Assembly: GCF_000143415.4 (NCBI RefSeq) | Contig: NW_003314268.1 | Location: forward strand, 1,286,672 to 1,348,671 | Length of the DNA: 62,000 bases | Origin: Selaginella moellendorffii | Taxonomy: Eukaryota > Streptophyta > Lycopodiopsida > Selaginellales > Selaginellaceae | Direction: 5' to 3' | Part shown: positions 45,670 through 54,290 of the stretch, piece by piece | How the letters are laid out: every line of letters starts with the position of its first letter | How positions within the stretch are numbered: position 1 is the first letter of the stretch | The notes under the pieces: generated by a model | What the model was told of the DNA's origin: nothing | Databases searched by the model: none | Seen by the model: only the letters and a program-made list of their open reading frames with translations | Translations under genes and position numbers: made by a program

Positions 45670-46519
45670 ATCACAAAGAACTTTATCCATCATTCACTGG
45701 AAAGTTGCTGGAGCATTGTTCAAACCAAATGGCATCATAAAAAATTCATACAAACCAAACGATGTATGAAAAACAGTCTTAAGAATATCTTCTTCAGCCA
45801 TTGAAACTTACTAATACCCAAAAGCAAGATTTAGTTTAGTGAACCAATGACTTCTCCCTAAATGATTTAAGAGATCAACAATATGAGGAAAAGAGTATAT
45901 ATTTGAGATTGTCACTTCGTTTAACAGATAATAGTTGATGTAAAAATGAATACTCCCATTAGGCTTTATCACAAGATGAGGTTTATATGCTCAAGGACTT
46001 TGCGATTTTCGAATAACACTCTTCTCTAACATTTCTTTGATATTTACACATAAAATTTTGATCTCTTTGGGTGATCGACAACAAATAGGAACCTTGATTG
46101 GATGAACATCCTCAATTGGAATCAAATGATGTGTGGCAATCTTGGCCCCAAATGATAGGTCAAATTCAAAGAGATTGGCATATTCCTTCATGAGCCAGTC
46201 AACCACTACAACACAAAGACTATCAAAGGGATCGAAAAGGGGAAGAGCGGAACAAAATAAAAACACAAAAGGAAGTAATGGGGAAACAAAAGTAATGAAA
46301 ACAAAAGTAGAAGTAAAGTGACAAAAAGGTATGGAAGTGAGAGGAATGAATGAAATATAAAGAAGTATGAGATAAAGGGGAGAAGCTTCAAAGTCATATA
46401 TAGCATAATTGTACTACAATTAATACATACTAAGAATAAAGTCAAAAGCTTGACTCAGTACCACCAGTAATGATTGCAACTCAAGCTCAAAATCTCCTAT
46501 ATGCACCATTAGGTCCGTG

Positions 46520-47577
46520 TGTAAACTCTTGAATTTGGACTTCCCAGGAGGTCATCCAGCCCAGTACTATTCAAACCTAAGGACGTTTAACCCCAACTAT
46601 CCCAAGACCCTTAACCAATTGGAAAAGAGGGTGCACTCTTGTTCATGGGCCCTTTCCCTTTATATTTGAACCCCTATGAATCGTCTTTCGAGTCATTCCT
46701 TTTGGTTGTTTACAATCCACCACGCTTCCCTGCAAGTTCACGTCCTCGTGAACGGAAGCTGAGAGCCGCAGCTCTCCCGAGAGCCCCGCTCTCTTGACAC
46801 CCTACCCCTTAGGTCGAGCCTAGTGGGAGTAAAGTGGACCAGCTAAGAGCCGTAGCTCTCCCAAGAGCCCTGCTCTTTTGACACCCTACACCTCGGGTTG
46901 AGCCCAGTGGGAGCAAATTGGACCAGCCAGATGTCAATCAACATATGGTGTGATTTCCTTAGCCAACCAACAGAGTCGGATTCGAGACCGCTCTGATACC
47001 AAATATAAGCTCATGAATTTGGATGTAAGCAACTAAAGAGAACGACTCGAGAGACGATCCATAGAGGTTCAAATATAAAAGGAAAGGGCCTATGAACAAG
47101 AGTGCACCCCTTTTTCTAATCGGTTAAGGGTCTTGGGATATTTGGGGTTAAGCGTCTTTGGGTTTGAATAGTACTGGGCTGGGTGACCTCCTGGGAAGTC
47201 CAAAGTCAGGGGCTTACATTTGGTATCGGAGCGGTCTCGGGTCCGACTCTATTGATTGGCTAGGGGAATCACACCACATGTTGATTGACATCTGGCTGGT
47301 TCAGTTTGCTCCTGCTAGGCTCGACCCGAGGGGTAGGGTGTCAAGAGAGCAGGGCTCTCGGGAGAGTTGTGGCTCTCAGCTTCCGTTCATGAGGACGTGA
47401 ACTTGCAGGGAAGCGTGGTGGATTGTAAGCAACCAAAGAGAACGACTCGAGAGACAATCCATAGGGTGAACAAGAGTGCACCCCTTTTTCCAATCGCTTA
47501 AGGGTCTTGGGATATTTGGGGTTAAACATCCTCCTCTATGGATCGTCTCTCGAGTCGTTCCCTTTGGTTGCTTATAG
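46520..47577. mobile_element. Head-to-head pair of TRIM elements, second family
   Basis: Element A (minus): LTR 46520-46714 (195 bases), interior 46715-46989, primer site TGGTATCAGAGC (complement at 46990-47001), and only 19 bases of its other LTR (to 47023). Element B (plus): LTR 47024-47218 (195 bases), primer site TGGTATCGGAGC 47221-47232, interior, and a 3' LTR from 47424 cut short at about 47527. A small inverted LTR piece follows (47527-47577). The LTRs of A and B are the same sequence in opposite orientation. Not coding. Confidence 0.8.
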
Positions 47578-48837
47578 TCTGCCTCATCTCATGCACCATA
47601 TATATGACTATTGCCATAAAGAATGAAGACTAGTTCTATTGCACGACGCAAATGTAAATAGCAACGTGTTGTAATAGGTCAAGCAATAGAAGATAAACTC
47701 GAACCTGTATCAACCAATACAGAGAGAATAATAAAAGACCTCTTATTATAAAAATGAGCTTGGAAAGTAAACACTAGATGAACTCGTGCCAAGTGAACCC
47801 CTTAATGATACTCTTGAAAGAAAGATAGAACGATCATTAACTTATTTATGCAAGGTCCCTACATTACTCATATGACTCCTTATTTCCCATATGCATCTTG
47901 GTGTCCAGACTTTCTACCGTAGTATCACCAATAGGACGTTGTTAACACTAAGGTCTCCACCCAGGAAATGGAGGCTGCCAATCTGGAAAATGCCAACAAT
48001 GCTGATAAGTGTGACTAACTTCATCACATGCCCAACAGTGAACATCATGGCCATGACCATATCCTCGCCCTTGTCCTTAAACTCAAGTAGCAGTAACATC
48101 AACTTCCATTAGAACAAAACCATCTCCCACAAGAAGTAAAGTTAAAGGATGTGCAACAAGAAGTGGAAGAAGCAACATCTCATAACGTTATGCTAAGTGA
48201 AGGGCATCGTCAAGGGTGGCTGGAGCAAATGCATACACAAGTCCTACAAAATCTTGACAAAGTGTTGGCCATAACATTTCTAGCTTGATCCGCTTTAACT
48301 TATTTGGCTCCGCACAAAGCAAGAGGCTTTGGAAATGAATACCAAATTGCATCACTGACTCAGATGGCTCTTGACGAAGACAATACAATTGTTGAAAGGC
48401 ATCATCAAAATCGTCGGCATGTTCAAATGCGTGTTTGAAGACATCCAAGAGAATACTCCAGTCCCTATGAATGGCTGTACTCAAACCATTATACCACTGC
48501 AACACCATCCTTTGGAGACACATGGGAAACTCACGCAAACGTTGAGCATCATCTTAAGAATGATATGTGGTAATCACTATGAAATGATCAAATCAATGGT
48601 ACACATCATCCCTAAGATTCCCACGAAAGAACTCCAACTGAATGCAAGGACTGGCACCAAGAGTAAGAGGAGATGTACCATATGTTGTGAATGCCACTAG
48701 CAATTAAGTTTGGTTGTTCAATTGCAATCGCATAACATTGAGCAATCGCACCAATTGCTGCTCCATAGTCAAAGGAGGAAATTGCTACTTTGCCATAAAG
48801 ATGAATGAAAAAGAAAAAGCAAAAGAAAAGAAATGTA

Positions 48838-48985
48838 AAAAAGCTAAAAGGAAAGGGAGATCTAGACAATGCAAAAGCTAAATCTAAACCAAAATCCCAA
48901 AAGGAAATAACAAAAGAAAGGAAATGGAAAGGGCTAGATTTAGACAATGCAAAAGTTAAATCTAAGCCAAAATCCCAAATCTAAG
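48838..48985. repeat. Tandem duplication in old gypsy 5' region
   Basis: Two copies of a segment with AGGAAAGGGAGATCTAGACAA / GGAAAGGGCTAGATTTAGACAA followed by TGCAAAAGCTAAATCTAA and CCAAAATCCCAA. Confidence 0.7.
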
Positions 48986-49372
48986 CACTCTTTACAAACA
49001 ATCACAAATGCCCTTCACCTCCACCAATGTGAGTGTATGGGATATGAAAAGGGAATATAGAAAATGTGCATATCAATTAGCCCAAAAATCCTATAAGAGT
49101 GAGTGGTCTGAATTGAAACTAATTCGACAGCTACTATGCTAATATTAATGTATGGTATTGTAGCAGTACACTTGGATTTCACAATAGTATTGATAATTTT
49201 AGTGATAATATTATAATACAATATTAAAATTATATTAATTCTTTGTAGGAATTTCTAACAATTGAGAAGGATGTTTATAAAGATTTAAGTAGTAGAAATG
49301 GGAGCCTGGCAATTCATAGCCAAAACCATATACTAGTGGCAAGATTGAAGCCATAGCAAATAGCAACAATGT
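48986..49372. other. AT-rich DNA, no gene recognised
   Basis: Possibly the remains of the old gypsy LTR; no clear ends. Confidence 0.4.
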
Positions 49373-50535
49373 GTGTAAGTAAGGCTAAGACCAAAAACCA
49401 ATTTTGGGAAATGATTAATTTTTTCATTCTATTTTAATCACTTGACAACTTGGAAAAGTCTTACTCACAACCTCCATAAGTCTTATTCTCAATTTAAAGA
49501 CTTGTTAGCCTTGTGAATGGCCTTTATGCCACTCTATTTTTACACTTGGTTCAAGTGCTCCATATGTTTAATCTTACTATAGACACCCAAAGGTACCACT
49601 AATGGTCATCCCATAACCATATCTTAGCATCCTTAATATGCCTAGAGATATGAAGAACACCCTTCCCCAATATCATTTCTTTAGTCCCCACTAAGTCTTT
49701 CTCCATCCATAGCAAGGCCATCAACATTGCTATTGAATGAGGGCTTGAAAACCCAACCATTAAGTCCTATTGACTTCTAAAACTTCCTTACCATATGATT
49801 ATACTTTTGGCCATTATGCAAGAGGATTGTTCTTCTTCCTTTCCACAATTTAAAACTTTAGGATAATATTTTGAAACATTGTGGCCTTATACAAGCCTTA
49901 TGGGTACTCTTCTTGGTTAGAGTGAGGTTTTGATAAATTATGCAAGGTATTTAAGTAAGTAATGCCACCCACACTTGGATTGTGAGCATTAACTATTTAA
50001 TCTCTCGAAAGAGTTAGAGTTAGCTTTTGAACACTTTACCAAGTTACCCCATTTGTCCATCTGTATTCACTCTAGCCTTGGACTCCTTAGTGGTTATATC
50101 AACTTACCATATGGGTATAATCTTCCTTGGTCACACTAGCCTTTCCTTATCAAACTAGTTCTACTAGAGTCCTCCCTCTACTATCCTATAGGGACTCACT
50201 AAACCCCTAGGGTTTGGGAGATGATCGCTTTAGAATTTCACTTTTGGACTTGGACTTAGACTCAGATTCAAACTCTGACTTGGTCTTAGACTTGGACTCA
50301 GTCTTGGTCTCGGTCTCAGTCTCAATCTCAATCTCGGTCTCAGTCTCAAACTCCTTTTTGGACTCCATCTTAAACTCCATTTTGGACTCCATTTTGAACT
50401 CCTTCTTGAATTTCATCTTGGATTCTTTTTAGATTCCATTTCAGATTCCATCTCAAACTCCATCTCAAACTCTATCTTAGATTCCATCTTGGACTCCATT
50501 TAAAACTCTTTTTCGGACTTTATCTCAGACTCCTT
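49373..50535 (+). mobile_element. LTR-like repeat, decayed copy
   Basis: Aligns segment by segment with 50536-52020 (ACAACCTCCATAAGTC, GGGACTTGCTAGCC, CCACCCACACTTGGATTGTGA, CCCCTAGGGT-TGGGAGA), but C is widely replaced by T and G by A. Ends in the hexamer array (about 50235-50535) directly abutting the next copy. Confidence 0.75.
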
Positions 50536-52200
50536 TGTAAGTGACTAGATTTTCCATTCTACTTTAGTCACTTAACCACACCTTCCACCATTTGGAGGAG
50601 TCTCACTCACAACCTCCATAAGTCCTATTTTGGACTTAGGGACTTGCTAGCCTCAAGAATGGCATCCATGCCACTCAACCATTGCACTTGGTCCAGTGCT
50701 CCACATGTCCGATCCCATGACCCACACCCCAAGGTACCATCGACATATCAGCCTGTTATGCTAAGGCCATGCCCATTCACCTTGGTCATACCGGTGATCT
50801 GACACTATTGACATCACAGTCCCATCTTTCAAAAACTGAGTCATCCGTCCATGAGTGATCATCCTAGATCCACTCCTTAGCATCCTTAGGATGCCTACAA
50901 ACATGGGGAATAGCCTTCCCCAATATCCCTTTTCCGGTCCCCACCAAGTCCCTTTCTGCCCATAGCCGTGTTCGCCAATACTACCATTGGATCGAGGCCC
51001 ACAGGCTTGACCACTAAGTCCCACGGTCCTCTGAGACTTCCTCACCACCCGACTGTATCCTTGGTTACTACACTAAAGGACTATTCCTCTTCCTTTCCAC
51101 AGTCTAGGTATTTAGGACAACATTTCGGAACATTGTGGCCCTATGCGAGCCTCATAAGTACTCTCCCCACCTTCCACTTTTGGGTGCTCTAGCCATGGGC
51201 TTAGAGCAAGGTTCCGTTGAGCCACACCAGGTATCCAAGTAGGTAGTGCCACCCACACTTGGATTGTGAACATCGACCATTCGATCTCCCGGGGGAATTA
51301 GAGCTGGCTCTTGAACATTTCACCAAGCTACCCCGCTTGTTAGTTCGTATTCACTCTAGCTTTGGACTTCCCAGTGGTTATCCCATCACTCAACACCTAG
51401 GTACAGCCTTTCCTGGGACAAACTGGCCTTTCCTGGCCAAACTGGCTCCACTGGAGTCCTCCCCCTACTATACTTTTGGAGCTTGCCAAACCCCCTAGGG
51501 TCTGGGAGACGAACGCTTTGGGCTTTCACCCCCTCAGACTCAAACTCAGACTCGGACTTGAACTTGGACTTAGACTCAGACTCAAACTCGGACTCGAACT
51601 CGAACTTGGGCTCAATCTTGGCCTTGGCCTCGGTCTCAGTCTCGGTCCCGGTCCCGGTCTCAGTCTCGGTCCTGGTCTCGGTCTCGATCTCGACTTTGGA
51701 CTCCATCTCGGGTCCTTCTCGGACTCCATCTCGGACTCCATCTTGGACTCCATCTCGAGTCCATCTCGGACTCCATCTTGGGTCCATCTCGGGTCCATCT
51801 TGGACTCCATCTCGGATTCCATCTCGGGTCCATCTCGGACTCTATCTCGGACTCCATCTTGGGTCCATCTCGGACTCCATCTCGAGCCCATCTTGGGTCC
51901 ATTTCGGACTACATCTTGGACTCCATCTCGGGTCCATTTCAGGTCCATCTCAGACTCTATCTTGAACTCCATCTCGGGTCTATCTTGGGTCCATCTCGTG
52001 TCCCTTTTCTAGAGACTCACTTATTGCTTGCTTTGTGCTTGTTCCTCGAGCACGTTGTTAGGAGTTCCACTCTCGCTCTTGACCTTTCAAGTCAGAGCTT
52101 TTAGTCCAAATGTGTTATGCTCGTTTGGCTTTCGCTTTGACAACTACCATGTGGCACTCTTTCGGCTCTACTTTGGGGCTTAGGGATTTTGTGTTTTACA
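50536..52200 (+). mobile_element. LTR-like repeat with long (CTCGGA)-like array
   Basis: Starts TGTAAGTGACTAG, similar to the solo LTR start at 43842, and may end at TTTTACA (52200). Array of CTCGGACTCGAACTC-type units at 51535-52000, seen in the same relative place as in 45310-45600, just after GACGAACGCTTTGGGCTTTCACCCC. After 52200 comes a purine-tract-like ACTCCACCACCC and at about 52320 GGTCTGATACCA, which resembles an inverted Met-tRNA primer site, so part of a TRIM or larger element in minus orientation may follow. Confidence 0.6.
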
Positions 52201-52784
52201 ACTCCACCACCCATAGACAAAGTTCGATGTCCTCATCGAACGATAAACTATTTTATAAAGTAATACCAACATGTATTACCCTTTCCATTCTTGGCACTTC
52301 GCCAATATTCGTCAATGGTCTGATACCAAAAGCTTACCATGCCTTGCCCATCCTTTAAAGAGCATAGTCTCTCCAACTTAAAGATTAGTTGGACCACTTG
52401 TGGTGGTTTTTGGTTTAGTTCTTGCTAACTTGTTAGAGACACCGTCTCTATCTCAATCCTACTATTCCTTCTCGAGTAGTCTTAGTTTGCATCTGTCGCG
52501 AATGTGACTTCGGGTATCAAAAGTTACCTGTCGACCAGTCCTTATGGACACTCTTTCCTTACTGCCACGATGGCAGGAGGTCGGTATTGCTGGACCCTTT
52601 ATTAGTCCCTCTTGTTCAAGTGTTAGTAAACTGGGCTTAGCATCTGTACTTGGCCGGATGAGCATAAGGAAGGAATTCCTAAGTGTCTATTTAGCTGAGC
52701 ATACTCAGCCCGGCTTTTTAGTTCTCTTTTGCTCTGTCTTGCACTGGCTTGACAAGAACCCTCACGTATTGAGATTGGTCCCTC
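52201..52784. other. Repeat-derived DNA left of the chromovirus
   Basis: Contains the primer-site-like GGTCTGATACCA near 52320; otherwise no recognisable gene. Continues, after the inserted chromovirus, at 58449. Confidence 0.45.
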
Positions 52785-52789
52785 AATAT
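52785..52789. repeat. Target-site duplication, left of chromovirus
   Basis: AATAT, repeated at 58444-58448. Confidence 0.88.
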
Positions 52790-53202
52790 TGTCAGGAATC
52801 CCCCAATTCTTGCCACATTCCTGACTCTCGCCGAATTCCTGACCTGCAGACCACATTCCTGACTCTCAAGACACTTCCCTATTCCTGACTCTCGAGACAC
52901 TTCCCGATTCCTGAGTCTCGAGACACTTCCCGATTCCTGAGTCTCGAGACACTTCCCGATTCCTGAGTCTCGAGCCACATTCCTGATGATGATGTGGCGC
53001 CTCCTCGACCTCAGCTGTATTTAGGCTGTCCTCGATCCAAGAGTGGTGGAGCTTCATCAACCTATAGTATATATAGGTTAGCCTTGTTCCATTTCTCCAC
53101 AATCTGAATCAACACCAGTCTAAGGCTTCTTCTTTGTTTTCACTAGCTTTTTCTCTTTGTCTTTAGCATTTTCCAGTCTTGATCTTGTTGGGGGTCTTGA
53201 CA
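52790..53202 (+). repeat. 5' LTR of the chromovirus
   Basis: TGTCAGG...CTTGACA. U3 holds about five 26-base units built around CTCGAG and TTCCCGATTCCTGA (52845-52985). TATATA at 53070-53075 is the likely TATA box. Confidence 0.95.
53070..53075 (+). promoter_or_regulatory. TATA box of the chromovirus
   Basis: TATATA within CTATAGTATATATAGG; 27 bases downstream lies CCACAATCTGAATCAA (53097-53112), so the transcript is predicted to start at about 53097-53099. The same is present in the 3' LTR at about 58311-58316. Confidence 0.7.
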
Positions 53203-53204
53203 GT

Positions 53205-53220
53205 TTGATTCAGATTGTGG
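53205..53220 (+). promoter_or_regulatory. Primer-binding site, complementary to own RNA 5' end
   Basis: TTGATTCAGATTGTGG, two bases after the 5' LTR, is the exact reverse complement of 53097-53112. It does not start with TGG and does not look like a match to a tRNA 3' end, which always finishes in CCA. Same layout as Tf1, where the first bases of the RNA fold back and prime minus-strand synthesis. Confidence 0.8.
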
Positions 53221-53301
53221 TTTTTTGCTTTTCTTTTAGCTCGTTTTGATTATTTGATTGCCTTTGTCTTTTTCCCCCTTTTCTTTTCTTTCTTCTTGCC
53301 A

Positions 53302-54273
53302 ATGGAGTCTCCAAGCCATCCTGATTTCTTTGCCGAAGTCCTTGCAAAAATCCAGTCTGAGAATACCGAGCTGAAGGGGACCCTTCTTCGCATGCAGCAG
53401 GAGCTTGCTTTACTTTCGGCTCAAGGATCCAGCAAAGTTCCTGAACCGAAGGTGAGTTTCCCGGCGATATTTTCAGGCAAGCGTTCGGAGCTTCGTGGAT
53501 TTTTGAACCAAATGGAGCTGATCTTTGCACTTCAACATCGGCGGTACCCCACTCCCGAGTCTCAAATTGGCACGATTGGGACGTTGCTCGAGGGTGCAGC
53601 TTTGTCATGGTTTTCTCCTCTACTGGAGAAGAGCATGAAAGGGGTCGTGGTTCCGGAGCTGACGGATCTTCAATTGTTCAAAGAGAAGCTCGAAGCATGT
53701 TTTGGCGAGACGGATCGGGTTCGGGCTGCTACCACAAAGATGAGACGTCTCTCTCAGGGGTCTCGTCCTGCCTCGATCTACGCTGCAGAGTTCCAACTCC
53801 TTGCCTTGGACACTCAGTGGGATGAGCGGGCCCTGATTGACCAATTTCGTTTCGGCCTCAACAACGGTGTCAAGGATTTGTTGCTCACCATGGAGGATCC
53901 CAAGGACCTGTCGGACGCCATCAACAAAGCTGTTCGATGTGACAATCGTCTCTTTGAACGTCGTCAGGAAAGTCGCCGCGCCGCTGTTTTTCCGTCCCAG
54001 ACTCAGGAATCCCAGCTTGAGTCTTCGGGGCATAGTCCTGAACCTACTACTCCGGTCCCGATGGATATTTCTGGTACTCCTCGACTCATTAGAGGGAAGT
54101 TGAGTCCTGCTGAGAGGCAACGTCGAATATCTCATAATCTTTGCCTCTACTGTGCTGATCCTAATCACAAAGCAGCTGTGTGTCCCAGGAAGCCTCCCCG
54201 ATTGCTCGAGTTCACTCTGCCTCAAAGTCCACTTCTGTTGCAGTCGGGAAACGACCCTGTCCAAACAGAGTAG
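53302..54273 (+). CDS. gag: Gag of the chromovirus
   Basis: 323 residues from ATG 53302; an N-terminal coiled-coil-like stretch (SENTELKGTLLRMQQELALL), a Ty3-type capsid region (PEPKVSFPAIFSGKRSELRG, ALSWFSPLL, FKEKLEACFGETDR), and a CCHC zinc knuckle CLYCADPNHKAAVC preceded by LSPAERQRR. The combination L(S/T)PxERxRR...CLYC is typical, in my memory, of sushi-type Gag and its domesticated relatives. Stop TAG at 54271-54273 sits in the loop of the frameshift hairpin. Forms the particle and packages RNA. Confidence 0.9.
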   Translation: MESPSHPDFFAEVLAKIQSENTELKGTLLRMQQELALLSAQGSSKVPEPKVSFPAIFSGKRSELRGFLNQMELIFALQHRRYPTPESQIGTIGTLLEGAALSWFSPLLEKSMKGVVVPELTDLQLFKEKLEACFGETDRVRAATTKMRRLSQGSRPASIYAAEFQLLALDTQWDERALIDQFRFGLNNGVKDLLLTMEDPKDLSDAINKAVRCDNRLFERRQESRRAAVFPSQTQESQLESSGHSPEPTTPVPMDISGTPRLIRGKLSPAERQRRISHNLCLYCADPNHKAAVCPRKPPRLLEFTLPQSPLLLQSGNDPVQTE

Positions 54274-54290
54274 GAGCTGTCTGTTTGGAC
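54246..54290 (+). promoter_or_regulatory. -1 ribosomal frameshift site: GGGAAAC plus stem-loop
   Basis: In the gag frame the heptamer is G GGA AAC (54246-54252). Six bases later GTCCAAACAG (54259-54268) pairs perfectly with CTGTTTGGAC (54281-54290) around a 12-base loop containing the gag stop. Slipping one base back enters the pol frame exactly. GGGAAAC is the heptamer I recall for PEG10 and the sushi-type elements. Confidence 0.85.

Larger units (their letters stand above)
43130..48960 (-). mobile_element. Old Ty3/gypsy element broken by nested insertions
   Basis: Reading on the minus strand: Gag core (WYNGLSTAIHRDWSILLDVF ... ESVMQFGIHFQSLL, 48190-48540), a CCHC knuckle CWACDEVSHTYQHC (about 48030), protease VLVDTGSSLSS (about 47730), YDFILGM-like AFDFILSMY (about 46430), RT start (HHLIPIEDVHPIKVPICCRSP..., 46000-46200; NAPATFQ at about 45690), then after a gap RT (DFIDDNLIHLEEMWEEH, about 43760-43820; KRSKCVFG) and RNase H (WAFIDLKKLLTTPLVLVYF, about 43400-43450). 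Interrupted at 47578-46500 by a TRIM cluster and at 45669-43842 by a solo LTR. Several stops; dead. Confidence 0.85.

Noticed and set aside
52855-52985. CRISPR-like array of 26-base repeats
   Set aside because: Units are contiguous with no spacers, lie in an LTR, and the DNA is plant.
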